A stretch of DNA of 64,000 bases from Petunia secreta (GCA_029990175.1 JARKIP010000053.1:13968001-14032000); one strand, 5' to 3'. Positions 32,051 through 44,076 are shown, numbered from the stretch's first letter. Notes: generated from the letters alone by a model not told the origin. Made by a program: numbers and translations.

Positions 32051-32663
32051 ATAGTGCAAAGACATCACTTACTCGGTGTATAACCCAAACGCTCGAGCAA
32101 TGAGTTGCTAAGTCGCTACTAACTAAGCATCCCAATTAGACCCCCCAGTGTTCGGGTGTGAAGTAATGAGGACCCAAACACTGCATTTCTTGCGACAAAA
32201 TAGAAGAACATTGTTGTCAAAAGTAATAACGGTGTAAATTGAAAACGTTCCAATTTAAAGGATCTACTTTGCCATTCATATTTTCCAGCTGATACGAGCC
32301 TTTGCCCCTTGAGAAAATCTATCTCCACATCCATGGCTCGTTGATTTGACTTTTCAACCATATGGGCATATGAAAGACTAGGCTTGCCAGCTTCCCTCTT
32401 ATCTGCTCCAACCTTATCTTTCCTACCGCAGATGTCAATAACCTAACCATTGAGTCAATCCCAGATGTAATCCAAATTGGCCGTATCCGTCCAAGCCATC
32501 GAGGCTGTCCACGAGGAGCCGAGCCGAGGAGTTGTATGATGCCAACGATCACTTAGTATGGCTGAGCAACAATGAGAATCCATCAAGCAAGCTGGCAAGT
32601 GACCAAGCCGATTCAGAGGCTATGAGGCCGACATTCAACCGAGGCTGGAAGATGAAACGCGAC
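32051..32663. other. Unrecognised sequence before the long LTR
   Basis: No recognised gene. The stretch GGGGTCTAATTGGG / TGCAGTGTTTGGGTCCTCATT on the minus strand looks like retroelement LTR sequence but I cannot place it. Confidence 0.4.
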
Positions 32664-33735
32664 TGTTGACAACCAATTTTGTCCCTTCTTTTTCTAAAAT
32701 TGGCTATAATTTAACTTAAAGGTACAATTTAACTATTTGTGCAAAATGTGCATTAGAAAGCATGCATTTACATGTGATATCCCCTACTTATATATTACAT
32801 ACTTAAATGCGGCTATGTTATGTAATTTTGTATCGTTTAGGCTATTTGTCAAAATGTGGTTGTTGTACAATTTTAGCGCAATTATAACAATTAGTAGATA
32901 ATTGTAGCTTTAATAAATATCTTTAGTTATTTAATTAGTTTAATTTACATTTTAATTTCTTTTATGTGTGCATTTTACGTGTGGTATTCCCTATTTATAC
33001 ATTAAATATTCTAATCGCCATTATATTACGTAATTTATATCATTCGGGCTATTTGCGAAAAGTGACTATTTGTGTATTTTACTGCATAAAATAAGCGTTT
33101 TTTACATAAATATACAAATTTTCATCCTTAATTACAAAAAAATAACAATATTTCTCTAATTACAATGCATAGCATTATTTTTCTAACACATTTCACTTTC
33201 AATTCTCACTTACTCTCTCTTTCTCCCACTACCCCACACCTACCCCCACCACCCCAATACCATAACCCCCACCCTAACGCCATCACCACCACCCCACCAC
33301 CATTACTCCAGTGAAGGATCTTGTGTTGTTGCTCTTTGAGACTGCTCTGCTGACATCTGGTTTTAGCCTTGATGACCCTAACACCTTTTGCTGCCAGAAT
33401 TCGCTGGATGTTGAAATTGGGTTTGAGCATTGAAGAAGAAGAGGAAGCTGCTGAAGATGCCGACATGCCTGCATTAGAGGAAACTGGCGAGGAGAGCAAG
33501 ATGGAAGAAGTGGACTAAGCAGGTTGCTTCGTATGGAGATGATCGGTGGAGTTCTACATTCGATTTTTGAGAGAACATATGACCTGTGTTTTAATATGAC
33601 CTGCTTATGTTTAGTCCATTTTATTTGTATCATATCCGTTCCAAGAAGTACATATATTATCCAATCATTTATCTTTGAAGTTATTTGAGAATCCAAATTG
33701 AATCTGGTGGATACGAATGGTAACACAATTTGGGT

Positions 33736-34023
33736 GGAAACAGTTAGATACAATGCTGAAACGATACAGAAACAGTTGAAACGGTGCAGAAACAGTTAGA
33801 TACGGTGCTGTAGAAACAGTTGAAACGGTGCAGAAACAGTTAGATACGGTGCTGCAGAAACAGTTGAAACGGTGCAGAAACAGTTAGATACGGTGCTGCA
33901 GAAACAGTTGAAAAGGTGCAGAAATAGTTAGATACGGTGCTGCAGAAACAGTTGAAAAGGTGCAGAAACAGTTAGATACGGTGCTGCAGAAACAGTTGAA
34001 ACAGTGCAGAAACAATTGAGATA
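33736..34023. repeat. 44 bp tandem array in long LTR
   Basis: About six copies of a unit alternating GAAACAGTTGAAACGGTGCA and GAAACAGTTAGATACGGTGCTGCA. The unit is itself two diverged half-units of about 22 bases, so the array grew first by 22 and then by 44. Confidence 0.85.
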
Positions 34024-34042
34024 CGGTGAGATACATCGAGGA

Positions 34043-34180
34043 TGGGATGAAGAAAAGTGAAATTGGAGGAAATGATAGGAATAAAAATGAAATCGGGGGA
34101 AATGGTGGGAGGAAAAGTGAAATAGGGAGAAATGGGAGGAGCAAAAGTGATAGTGGGGGAAATAGGAGGAAGAATGTAAG
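34043..34180. repeat. Purine-rich ~27 bp minisatellite
   Basis: Four to five units of AGGAAAAGTGAAATNGGGGGAA type, almost pure purine on the plus strand. It directly follows the 44 bp array. Confidence 0.75.
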
Positions 34181-35421
34181 AGTTTGGTATGTTATGGAAA
34201 AATATTGCTATGTTTTTGCTATGTTTGTAATTATATTGTGTTTTCCTCTATATAGGGTAATTTTACTAAAATGTTGTTATGTTTGGTAATTAAGCTCTAA
34301 AACTTGTACTTTTATGTAAAAAATCCTAAAATAAAGTTTTATAACTATTTGTGATTATTTATTCCTAAATACTTTAATTTGACCTCAATTATTTTATATA
34401 TGTTTTTCTCACTTTTATACATAATATATATTATTTATATTTTTTATTTATTGTGCACCTTTAAGCTAATTTTTAGTTTAATTAAATATTTCACTCCTAA
34501 ATCCTATTTTTCATGTCAAATCTGGGCAAAGTTCTTAACCAGATACATTCTCATCATTTGAATTTTGAAAAGGAGTATTTCCCAAATCTTTTCCTTGATT
34601 TTTCGTCATCTTTGTAACTAAATCCCCAAAATCTCTCCTTAATTCTAAAATTGATTTCCTATCCCTAAAGTTATTCCCCAATCACGTTCAATCCCCAACA
34701 ACTATTTTTTTCTAACTCTATAATATAATTGGCTTTCCCTCTCTACTATCTCCATGGCTATCAATATACACAAATCACCCACACAGAGACGATCATCACA
34801 CACGAAATTCAGCACATACACATTACTACACTACCCCTATGATCTTCACAAAAATCATCAACGTACAGTACATAAAAACCCCCCAATTCCCTATCATCTT
34901 CTCCAACAAAAAAAAAAAAACCCATTACACACACTTTCAGGGAAACAGAGCAAAAAGCCCACACACATGCACATAAACAGAGACATACAACATCACACAC
35001 CTTCCATTCTTCTTCTTCAACACACGCACACTTACACTCGGTGCATATACACCGACACCCTTTTCCATCTCCTTAACATAGAACACACCCACACACCATT
35101 AACACCCCTCATTTTTCTTACTCTCCACCATCGGTACAAAATACCCTTACACGCACAACAAAATCCACAAGATCAGTATACCCATACGTGCATCCATACG
35201 AAAATAGAGTAACCCAAACACCACACACAAACCCCCCAACATACAGATCAATATATACCCTCGTCAGAAACACCTTCTATATACCATTTGCCACCGGAAA
35301 AGCATCCAAACAACCACCATAAAAAACCAATACACACACTGTTACACATACCCAGAAACCCATTACAAAATACACACACATATATCATCAACAGAAACAG
35401 ATCAGGGTCGGGAGGTTCTAA

Positions 35422-36206
35422 TGATGCAATATAAGTTGGCCTAAACGACAACCATCAAGAGCCAAGCTCTAGAGCACAAAGAATACAAGTCAAGGGCTCC
35501 GGAGGAGGGTTCGAGAGTGATTTGAAGCCGTATGCTGCCATTGGTGTGGAGGGTGGAGCACCCCAAGATAAGGGCAGAGCACCCCAAGAAGAGGGTGGGG
35601 GCCCCAAGCACTCAAAAACGGCTAAGTGTCAAGAACCACACTCTCTGGATTTTGAAGGGTGGAGCACCCCTGAGACAGGGCGGGCGCCCCAATCACAGCA
35701 CAAAGGCATAGGGCGGGCTCCCTGAAGGGGAGAGTGGAGCGCCTCCCCCTGTTGGAAGCCTTACGGGATTTTGCTGGCTTTTGTGTGTAAATCCTATATT
35801 AGCACTATGTGGCCTTTATTTGTTTTAACCCTCTTATGGGCTATTGGTCATTTCACAAACATGTGTGGAAGTACTATATAAACCCCCCATTAGCTATTTT
35901 CTTCATTAGTTAGTTTACAAATCTTGAATAGAGAAGAGAGAACATTGAAGAGGCCGAGCCCTTCGAGGTCGAAGCTTGAAGCTTCGCGTATGACTTAACT
36001 TGGAACCTATGGAGTTCGACACCTAGTTTGAATCCATTGTAAGGTTCAAGTTTCCCTTTCTGCCTTTTGAATTCAATCAACGTATGTGAGTTGAATTCGT
36101 TTCTTTCTTCTCATTTCTTGCCTTCCTAGTCTCGATTTCTTGTTATCTCGGTTTATTTGCTTCCGCGTATCATGTGAATTAGCTTCCGCTAGTTTACATT
36201 GCATCA
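35422..36206 (+). repeat. 5' LTR of element F
   Basis: 785 bp, TGATGCAATATAAG...CATTGCATCA. TATA box at about 35874-35882 (CTATATAAA) followed by a run of six C. Repeated GGGTGGAGCACCCC words at 35548-35660 and later form short inverted repeats (GGGTG...CACCC). Confidence 0.9.
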
Positions 36207-36208
36207 GT

Positions 36209-36220
36209 TGGTATCAGAGC
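36209..36220 (+). promoter_or_regulatory. Primer binding site of element F
   Basis: TGGTATCAGAGC, complementary to the 3' end of initiator Met tRNA, two bases after the LTR. Confidence 0.9.
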
Positions 36221-37139
36221 ACGGATCGAGATTTTTTCTTACAAACCCTCTTTCCTTGTTCATTGTGTTGTTATTGTTGTTTTTGTTCTTGAAGAAAAGA
36301 AGAAAAATAAAAAAATAAAAAAATTGAAAAACTTCAAAACTTTAAAAAAAATTAATAGATCTTGTTAGATTCAAATCCCTAAGTGTTTAAAAGTACTGGG
36401 GGTTTGTTCCTTATTGTATTTCCATCGTTTTGATACCCATATATCATAATTTGGTGTTACGATTCAAAATTTTGAAAATCAAAACCCCAAAATTTGAAAA
36501 TTTCTTTTAAATGCTTCAAATTCGAATCGAAGCTTGTTGTTGTTTTTTGGAGGTTTAAAACTATTGGGGATTTGTTATAATAGTTTTATACACCTTTAGG
36601 TATCATTGGTTTTGTGTATCAGGTTGAAATCGTTCGAAAAAGTTGGCAAAAAATCGCCAAAACCCGTTTGCGAATGCTGAAAATAGCCCAGGGCGGGTGC
36701 CCCAGGAGGCAAGGCAGACCGCCTCAAAGGACTCCAACTCTCTGAAGATTCAGGGTGGAGCGCCCCTGAGTCAGGGTGGAGCGCCACCCCTCCCCCCCTA
36801 TTTTGGGTCCGGGTAGTTCGTTTCATAGGTTTTCGCTTGTTGTTCGCTTCCGGGCTTCTTGGTTAGTGTTTCTAGGGTAATTGGCCTACTCGAAAGACAC
36901 TAACTTACTAGCATCTTAGGACACTCGTGCGTAGAGGAGACTAGAATTCAAAGAAGAGTCGTAGATTTTTCTTTGGCCTCAAGTGCGCACTTTAACTAGC
37001 CGTCCGTACATCGAGTCTCATTAACTCAATTCCGAACTTTTACTTGGACATACTAGTTGTGATCACCTTGTTTCCCAAGTTGTTAAGGCCTCGCTCTTGA
37101 ATGTTCATAAATTGAGTGATATACGTGAGGGAGTGACTT
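36221..37139 (+). other. Element F 5' leader
   Basis: About 920 bases between primer site and protein start, homologous to 27404-28285. It includes GGGTGGAGCGCCCC words at 36755-36790. No gene seen. Confidence 0.65.
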
Positions 37140-40078
37140 TTGGGAGGTTTGTCTTTTGGTGTTGCAACTATGTCAGATGATGATTGTGGAGGGTACAACT
37201 CGTGTGGGGATGATGGAGACTATGGTTCCTATGGTGATGATGATGGGTATTGCTATGATAATTCGGGGAACCAAGGCTCGTATGATGATGAAGCGGGTCA
37301 CTATGTTGATTATGAAGTTGAAGAAGACTATGAGGCTTGTGAAGATGAATGCGAAGATTCTTATGCTTCTAGTCAAGAATACGAAGATGGTGACGCTTCA
37401 AGGTATGATGATCCTACTTACTCTTCTTGTGATAAATTTGAACATGATGATAGTAACATAGAGAGAACGGATGGTGAAGTTGATAATATGAATTGTGCAT
37501 ATGCATCTTCTCTTGGTGTTGCTTGTGGTGTACAAGGGAGTAGCAGAGGGCTTTCCATTAGTATGGGAGGAGGTGGTGGTTGTCCCATGGGAAGGGAGGA
37601 GCTTGCCTATCCTACTTGTGCTAAACGGCTTGATGCTTCTAATTCCCATGTGAAAGATGGATTGAGAAGTGGTGTTGCTCTTACTACTAATGGAATATAT
37701 TGCTCTAGTAGAAGTGGTAGGAGTGGTGCTATGGGCTATAGAACCAAGGCAAGAGGCACTTATGGGTTCCATAGTAGTACTCCTTCCTCGACTTTCAACA
37801 ACACTTTTAATGTTGGAAGAGTGACGGGAAGTGGAGGTTATTCTAGTAGTGATGCCACTAATGGAGGGATAAGGAAATCCCGAGTTGATGGTGATGCTTT
37901 TCTTGGATTTCCAAGCTCATACTTGGGTGATCCTACACAAGACTTATGTCAAAGTATGTTAGTTTTTTTAGGTGAATGGTAATGGAGGATGCTTGCTCAA
38001 GGTTAGTGAAGCCGATGTTAATTATATTAACGACTCTTAGATTGATAGACTAAAGATACCATGCTATAAATTGAAACATCCTTATGTGAGTCATCATGGT
38101 GTTTGGGTCACTAGCGCTGCTCGGGTACTCATATCTCATGGGAGTTACATGGAATATGTTTGGTGTGATGTGTATCCCATGGAGCATTTTGGTGTTTGGT
38201 TAGGTAAACCATGGTTGCAATACAAGAGAGTGTGGTATGATCTCATAAAGGATGTGTATAGGGTGAGCAAGGGGCAAAGGACTTATGACTTTGAATCTTG
38301 TCGGGCAAAGATTTTGATACATCCTAGTACCCTTCTTTGTCTATGCAAAGGAGAAAGAAGCAAGAACCTCATTCCATGAATAAAAGAGTGGAATCAAGAA
38401 GTCCTTCAAACACAAGCAATGATGGGACTAGTGCTACAAAAGGGTTGACAAGTGTCAACAAGGTGAACCTGAAACCACAAGCTTCTAAGCCAAGTGGTTC
38501 ACCTTCAAAGAAGAAAGAGACATCAAGTGATGAGTCTCTTAGTCCTAGATTCCGGGTTGATGTTAAAAGTCCACCTACTCCAGCTATGGGTATTCTTGGG
38601 CCTCGTCCCAACTCACCCGAATTTGAGAGACAAAAGATCGAGAGGAGTAAGGGAGTGACCGGTGACAACTCTCAAGAGGAAAAAAGAGAGGTTGTGATGA
38701 GTGATGTGAGTGGGTTGTCACCACCCGAATCTACACCCGACCTTGGAAAAAAATAAGGGAAATCAAAGAAGGAAAAAGAATCATTGAGAGTGAGGACACC
38801 CCTTATTCTAACCTTAACCCTTTCTCGTTTTCTTCTATGTGCTTGAATTCTTGTGTAGGTATTCTTAGAGGCAAACCGATGGAGCCTCATTCATGTTCCG
38901 AGATGGGAAGATAAGGTGAAGGTGATTCCAAATGTGAGCTACAAGGTGGAGAAGCTATTCATGATACTTCAAGTGCATGGAGTGAGCAAGATGGCCACTC
39001 AAAGTTATGCGTTATTACTTCTTCCCTTAAGCATGATACTAGTGTAGAGCCATTGGGTCAACTTGTGTGTGCAAATGAACCACTAGTTGAGAGGAGTGAA
39101 AAGCCACATCATGATGTGAGCTCGCTTTTTGTTGAACCTCTCTTTAGTGAAGATGTTGTAGTTGACCTTGTATGTGAACCTTGTTATGACACCCCACCCA
39201 TATTTGATAAAGGAGAAGATGAATTGCATGATTATTCTATTCTTCCCTTTGATTGCTTAATTGATAGAGGTGGTCTTTTGTATCTTAGTGAGGATGGTTG
39301 TGATCTTGAGGAGTCTCTAGAGTGTGAGATGGATCGATTTTTTTTCGGTGACTCCTCGAGTGAGAGTGAAGAACCTAGTCTTGATACTATGCTTTTGTTA
39401 AACCATGAATTTGAAGTGCATGTCTTTACATTCCATTGTTTTGAAGGCAATCTCATTTGTGGTAGTGAATTGTATCGGACTAGGGTTGGTAGCATAGTAG
39501 GACCTCCATGGTTTGAAAAGTTAGATTCTACGGATGATCCATTGTTTGGAACTCCAAGTGAGAAGAGTGATCTTAATATTGGTCGTGTTGACCTATCTTC
39601 TAGTAGTCCTAGCCTTCATTGTGTGGACTATAATGATGAAGAACCTATTTTGGAAACCTTTCTTTGGAGTTTGTCTAGTGAGGAGGATTGTCTTGGGGGT
39701 GTCTTTGGAGGTGAGGAGGTACCTCTCGGTGTGTGTAAGAGTGCTTCTAAGAAGGGGAGTAGAGTATTCGATGTTAGTTGTGAATTGAACTATTTTACTT
39801 ACTCCATCCCATATGTTGAGCACCCCTTGAGTGTTGAGCATGCCAAAGCCAATGTATCACATTGTAACAATGTTGGTTTGAAGGCTTGGTGTTTTGGTAG
39901 TAAGCTTAGGGGTCATAGGACATTTGATTGCTACATGCGTACCCTTGATCTCTTTGCTTGTTATGATTTTGAATGCTTGTTCTTGTTGAGCCAAGAATTT
40001 ATTGTTTCCTTTGGGAATATACACTTTTTAATGGGTATTGATACTTGGCTCTATCATAAGAGTGTGTTTTCAACATAA
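37140..40078 (+). pseudogene. Element F protein (Asp/Tyr/Gly-rich, protease-like, Cys/acidic)
   Basis: Four open stretches in three frames (37140-37982, 38071-38379, 38337-38756, 39053-40078) make up what was probably one protein of about 950-1000 residues. The start is uncertain: 37140, or a later ATG near 37170 (MSDDDCGGYNSCGDD). Order: an acidic Asp/Gly/Tyr-rich tail, a Gly/Ser-rich block with CAKRLDASNSHVKDGLRSGV, a protease-like module (ARVLISHGSYMEYVWCDVYP, WLGKPWL), a Ser/Lys/Pro-rich linker (KKKETSSDESLSPRFRVDV), then an acidic Cys-containing C-terminus (HHDVSSLFVEPLFSEDVVVD to SFGNIHFLMGIDTWLYHKSV). No RT, RNase H or integrase motif. Function unknown; a Gag-like or packaging role is inference. 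Confidence 0.75.
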
Positions 40079-40199
40079 CTTGCACTTATTCTTGTTAACC
40101 TAACCTACTCGTGAAGAAGGAAACTTTGGTTGTGCTTGTTTTGTATGTAGGTTTTGATGGTTTGATTTCGAGGATGAAATCCTTTCAAGAAAGGGAGGA

Positions 40200-41012
40200 T
40201 GATGCAATATAAATTGGCCTAAACGACAACCATCAAGAGCCAAGCTCGAGAGCACAAAGAATACAAGTCAAGGGCTCCAGAGGAGGATTCGAGAGTGATT
40301 TGAAGCCGCATGCTACTAGTGGTGTGGAGGGTGGAGCACCCCAAGAGGAAGGTGGAGCACTCCAAGATGAGGGAGGAGCACCCCAAGAAGAGGGTGGGGG
40401 CCCCAAGCACTCAAAAATGGCTAAGTGTCAAGAACCACACTCTTTGGATTTTAAAGGGTGGAGCGCCCCTGAGACAGGGCAGGCGCCCCAATCACAACAC
40501 AAAGGCACAGGGCGGGTGCCCTGAAGGGGAGGGTGGAGCGCCTCCCCCTGTTGGAAGACTTACGGGATTTTACTAGCTTTTGTGTGTAATTCCTATACTA
40601 GCCCTATGTGGCCTTTATTTGTTTTAACCCTCTTATGGGCTTTTATCCATTTCACAAACATGTGTTGAGTACTATATAACCCCCCCCCCCCCCCCAAAGC
40701 TATTTTCTTCATTAGTTAGTTTATGAATCTTGAATAGAGAAGAGAGAACATTGAAGAGGCCGAGCCCTTCGAGGTCGAAGCATGAAGCTTCGCGTATGAC
40801 TTTACTTGGAACCTATGGAGTTCGACACCTAGTTTGAGTCCATTGTAAGATTCAAGTTTCCCTTTCTCCCTTTTGAATTCAACCGACGTATGTGAGTTGA
40901 ATTCATTTCTTTCTTCTCATTTCTTGCCTTCCTAGTCTCGATTTCTTGTTATCTCGGTTTATTTGCTTCCGGGTATCGTGTGATTTAGCTTCCGCTAGTT
41001 TACATTGCATCA
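40200..41012 (+). repeat. 3' LTR of element F
   Basis: 813 bp, same ends as 35422-36206. TATA box near 40673-40679, followed by a run of 16 C (40680-40695), against six C in the 5' LTR. An extra GGTGGAGCACTCC unit near 40350 explains most of the length difference. Confidence 0.9.
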
Positions 41013-41017
41013 TCTAA

Positions 41018-41490
41018 TCGGAGCAAGTGGGGAAATTAGAGCAAATAGAGAAGGCGATCGGAGGGCATGTTGCAGCGACGCCACCAGAAGTTGACATCAA
41101 TGTCGCCCCCTCCCCTTGATTCAGCCGTTTCTCGTACACTTTCTCGCCGGCGAAGCATACCTCGGCGTACCAATTTTGTCCTCTGCTCATATGTTTGGAG
41201 TCAGGGAATTCGAAACTATGGATTTGGCTTGACGCCTGTCCGGTGGTGTCATTTGCAGCTATTGGATTCTCGCAGGACGATTTGCTTCTGGATTCATTTG
41301 TTCCTCAAACTCTGGTTTTTGTTTGGTTCTATTGCTTCTGATAATTTTGTTCGGTTGACTTGTGGCATTTTTGTTGACTGCAGTTGACTTTTATCTACGC
41401 TGATGGCAATTTCTGATAAAAGAGCTCTTTCCGGACAAATTTTGTTTGATTTATCCATTACGGAACATCGAGACTGATTTGGAGCAGATA
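41018..41490 (+). other. Continuation of the long LTR
   Basis: Resumes the Tat/Ogre-type LTR after element F. No gene is supported. The short open frame at 41067-41387 has no recognisable domain. Confidence 0.5.
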
Positions 41491-41728
41491 CTCCCTCTAT
41501 CCCAAAATGAGTGTCTACCTTTCTTTTTTTGTCTGTCCCAAAATGAGTGCCTCTTTCCTTTTATGACAACTCTTTAATTCCAAAATAGTTTTTGGACCAC
41601 AAGATTTAAAGGCACTGGCCCACATTACACAAAACTTTAATTTTAAACCAGTGAATTTAAAAGTCTTTCTTATTTTCTTAAACTCCGCACCAAGTCAAAT
41701 CCAGACACTCATTTTGGGACGGAGGGAG
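41491..41728. mobile_element. Stowaway MITE
   Basis: 238 bp with terminal inverted repeats CTCCCTCTATCCCAAAATGA and TCATTTTGGGACGGAGGGAG, flanked by TA on both sides (41489-41490, 41729-41730). This is the classic Stowaway (Tc1/mariner) end sequence. The left half carries a second TCCCAAAATGAGTG copy at about 41527. No coding content. Confidence 0.93.
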
Positions 41729-42226
41729 TACTACATAGTACACGCAGGCCTATGAAAATATTTTAATTTGAGACCTACACAATGATTTGACGGAAATACA
41801 ACGAATTGACGAATTCTATACTAATTACGGCCAAGAAAAATAATTATTTATTTGAGGCCTATTGACTAATTCGAATGGATACTACACTTAAATGGCCCCA
41901 TCCCCGTGTCCCTAAAACAAATAGGCTATGATGACGTGTATGAGCTTCAATTGCAAAACGAGCTGGCGATAGAGTGGTGGGACCGGATACTTGGCATGGC
42001 AACACGACCGGCTGGCGTGTTTGCAGCCGTACCGACGTCTCTAACCTCCACCCGATCCATACATACCTGAGTCTACACTTTTATAAAATCCCTTTCCCTT
42101 TTTATTTTATTTTACTATTATTATTATTTTTATTAATACTAACTTATTTTCTCTATATTTTGTGCGAGGTAAAAAATGGATGAAAGACGGCCTATTTTTC
42201 GAAGGAGAACAACTAGAAGAAAACCC

Positions 42227-42300
42227 TTTATTATTATTATTATTATTATTATTATTTGCTAATATTACTAGTATTTATTATTCTTTATTATTATTATTTT
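42227..42300. repeat. TTA trinucleotide microsatellite
   Basis: About ten perfect TTA units followed by a degraded extension. Confidence 0.88.
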
Positions 42301-42759
42301 ACTTTATTAAATTGTCGTCCTAACTTATTTTTATTTTTGCAAGGTACCTTTGGAAGAAGTCAATTCGTGGATTTAAAACCTTTTTCATTTAACCTTAATT
42401 AATTATATGCATATTATCGTATCCATTTAATTACTTGTCTATTTTAGTCAGCTATTTATTTGCTTATTTACTTAGAATCCTAATTGTTTAGTCCGGCTGG
42501 TAAACCACATTTGGTGGAGTTCGAGAGGGGACTAACCCCTTCCTATCGGGTTAACTTGAACCCTTACATTGATTTTTGATTCGTAGGCTAAGTTTCAGAG
42601 TTAATTGTAAAATTGTCTAGAAATAAAATAGGTGCCATAATATGTCTAGTTAAAAAATATGTTAGGTGGCGACTCCAACTCTTTACCCCCGAGTTACTCA
42701 ATAAGTCGAGCCTTATTTCAGACTTTAACCAGTTCGGTAAAAAATAGGATGCGACAAAA

Positions 42760-42777
42760 TGGTGACTCCGCTGGGGA
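42760..42777 (+). promoter_or_regulatory. Primer binding site of the Tat/Ogre-type element
   Basis: TGGTGACTCCGCTGGGGA, three bases after the LTR end GCGACA. It is of the TGGCGACTCYGCTGGGGA type used by Tat-lineage elements. I have not assigned the tRNA. Confidence 0.7.
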
Positions 42778-43774
42778 TTCTAAGGTTCTAACCATAACGG
42801 ACTTCTAATTGGGATTCTTTGCATTTATTTTGTTTTTATTTCTCGAAACTAAAATTTCTTCTTTTTTCCTCTTGCAAGTTTTAAGCTTAACTTTCTATTT
42901 CATTGGCATTTTCTTTTAATTTATTGGCGTTTTCTTTTATCTATCATTTTTCATTATATCCACCACTTTGGCAAAGTTTACTCGTGCGCTATATTTGAAA
43001 GACGGCTGCGTCGATTTGACGGCTGTTCTTACTTCTATAAAACACACCTTTGAAAAAATTTTAGGATAGGTCGAGTCCGTAGTACAACCGAACGATTCCA
43101 AACTTTTTCACTTTCAAATAATCCATTTGGGAGAACCTTGTCTAAACCTCACTCTTAGAAAACTCCATTAGGAGCATTCATCGCATTTCATGTTCTAAAT
43201 TCTTTTTCACATCATCTTTTTAAATTATCTTCCCTGATTATCACATTTTTGGAACTAACTTGTTTCTTTTTGCTTTCCCTTTTTCCTTCCCTTTTATTAA
43301 AATTTATTTTATTTTAAACTGATTTTATTTCAACTTGTGCATATTTTAAACTTGTGCATTTTGCTCATACGCCCGCCACTCCTGGCAACTTCAAAATCGT
43401 GCGTTGAAAACACGGTGGTTACAACCACCTCTTTCCTCACATAAAAAGTTCCTTTTGGGGAAACGCCTTGGAATCTATTTGGTCCGAGACGTTCCCGCTC
43501 CCGAGCCGTCTGCTTGGGAGGATAATAAAATCCGGTCTAGCTAACTCCATTCCTTAGTAGCGGTGCTAGGAATCATACATCATGACATGTCATTAATCGA
43601 CTTGTTCTCAAGTCTGATAGGCCAAGTTGTTCAAACAATCTGAACGAGTTTTTGACCCCAAGGAGCGTTGAACATGATTTATTTGCATTTGCTTAAAGAT
43701 CAAACGTGCAAAATATGGACCGTTCATTGGCATTGTTCTGCATTCAGTGCAGTTCTAAGGCACCACAAGTAATA
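42778..43774 (+). other. Leader of the Tat/Ogre-type element, truncated
   Basis: About 1 kb of non-coding leader (for example GACGTTCCCGCTCCCGAGCC and GGGAGGATAATAAAATCCGG at 43488-43535). The element is lost after this; no gag follows. Confidence 0.55.
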
Positions 43775-44049
43775 CTAATTAGATATAAATAGCCACAACT
43801 AATTATATAAATGATGTCGTAATGCATTAAATTGCACAAATATGTAATTTTAGAAAATAGCCTAAATGAATGTAATTACGTAATATAGTCACAATTAAAT
43901 AAATATTATATAAATAGGGGATAAAAAATAATTTTACACACGTAAATGTATGTTGTCTAATGCAGTTTTGTTTGGAAAATTACTATTATCAGTTTTAATT
44001 AAATATAGCCAAATTGTGAAAAACGGAGGGACAAAATTGGGTGTCAACA
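43775..44049 (-). repeat. Inverted start of the same LTR family
   Basis: The complement of 44049 leftwards reads TGTTGACACCCAATTTTGTC, then GCATTAGACAACATACATTT and TTTAGGCTATTTTC. This aligns with the first 250-300 bases of the long LTR at 32664. It is a diverged LTR start in the opposite orientation, ending directly against the MULE remnant. Confidence 0.65.
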
Positions 44050-44076
44050 ATTACAATTCATTGCAGGTGACCATCA

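Larger units (their letters stand above)
35422..41012 (+). mobile_element. LTR element F, non-autonomous, sister of B
   Basis: A complete element of 5591 bp with a perfect target duplication TCTAA (35417-35421 and 41013-41017). LTRs lie at 35422-36206 and 40200-41012, the primer site at 36209-36220, and the polypurine tract AAGGGAGGA at 40191-40199. It encodes a single long, now broken protein homologous to that of element B and nothing resembling reverse transcriptase or integrase. Its LTRs differ at only a few positions in the first 130 bases. It has inserted into the long Tat/Ogre-type LTR. Confidence 0.9.
32664..42756 (+). repeat. Very long Tat/Ogre-type 5' LTR, interrupted
   Basis: It starts TGTTGACAACCAATTTTGTCC, a typical start for this gypsy lineage, and ends GGATGCGACA at 42756 just before a primer site. 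Taking out element F (35422-41012 plus one duplication) and the Stowaway MITE (41491-41728) leaves about 4.26 kb, within the range known for Tat/Ogre LTRs. It contains two tandem arrays (33736-34023, 34043-34180), a CA-rich stretch at 34790-35400 and a TTA microsatellite. Short open frames inside are not genes. The lineage call rests on end sequences and length only. Confidence 0.7.

Noticed and set aside
33206..33753. Ser/Ala-rich minus-strand frames that resemble a short regulatory protein
   Set aside because: They lie within the long LTR in low-complexity CACC-rich sequence, with no homology that I recognise.
34754..35212. 152-codon His/Thr/Pro-rich frame
   Set aside because: The CA-rich sequence lies inside the long LTR. 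There is no domain, and an overlapping open frame runs on the other strand.
37173..37376. Minus-strand Ile-rich membrane-like frame
   Set aside because: It is the complement of the Asp/Gly/Tyr-rich start of the element F protein (GAT/ATC codons).
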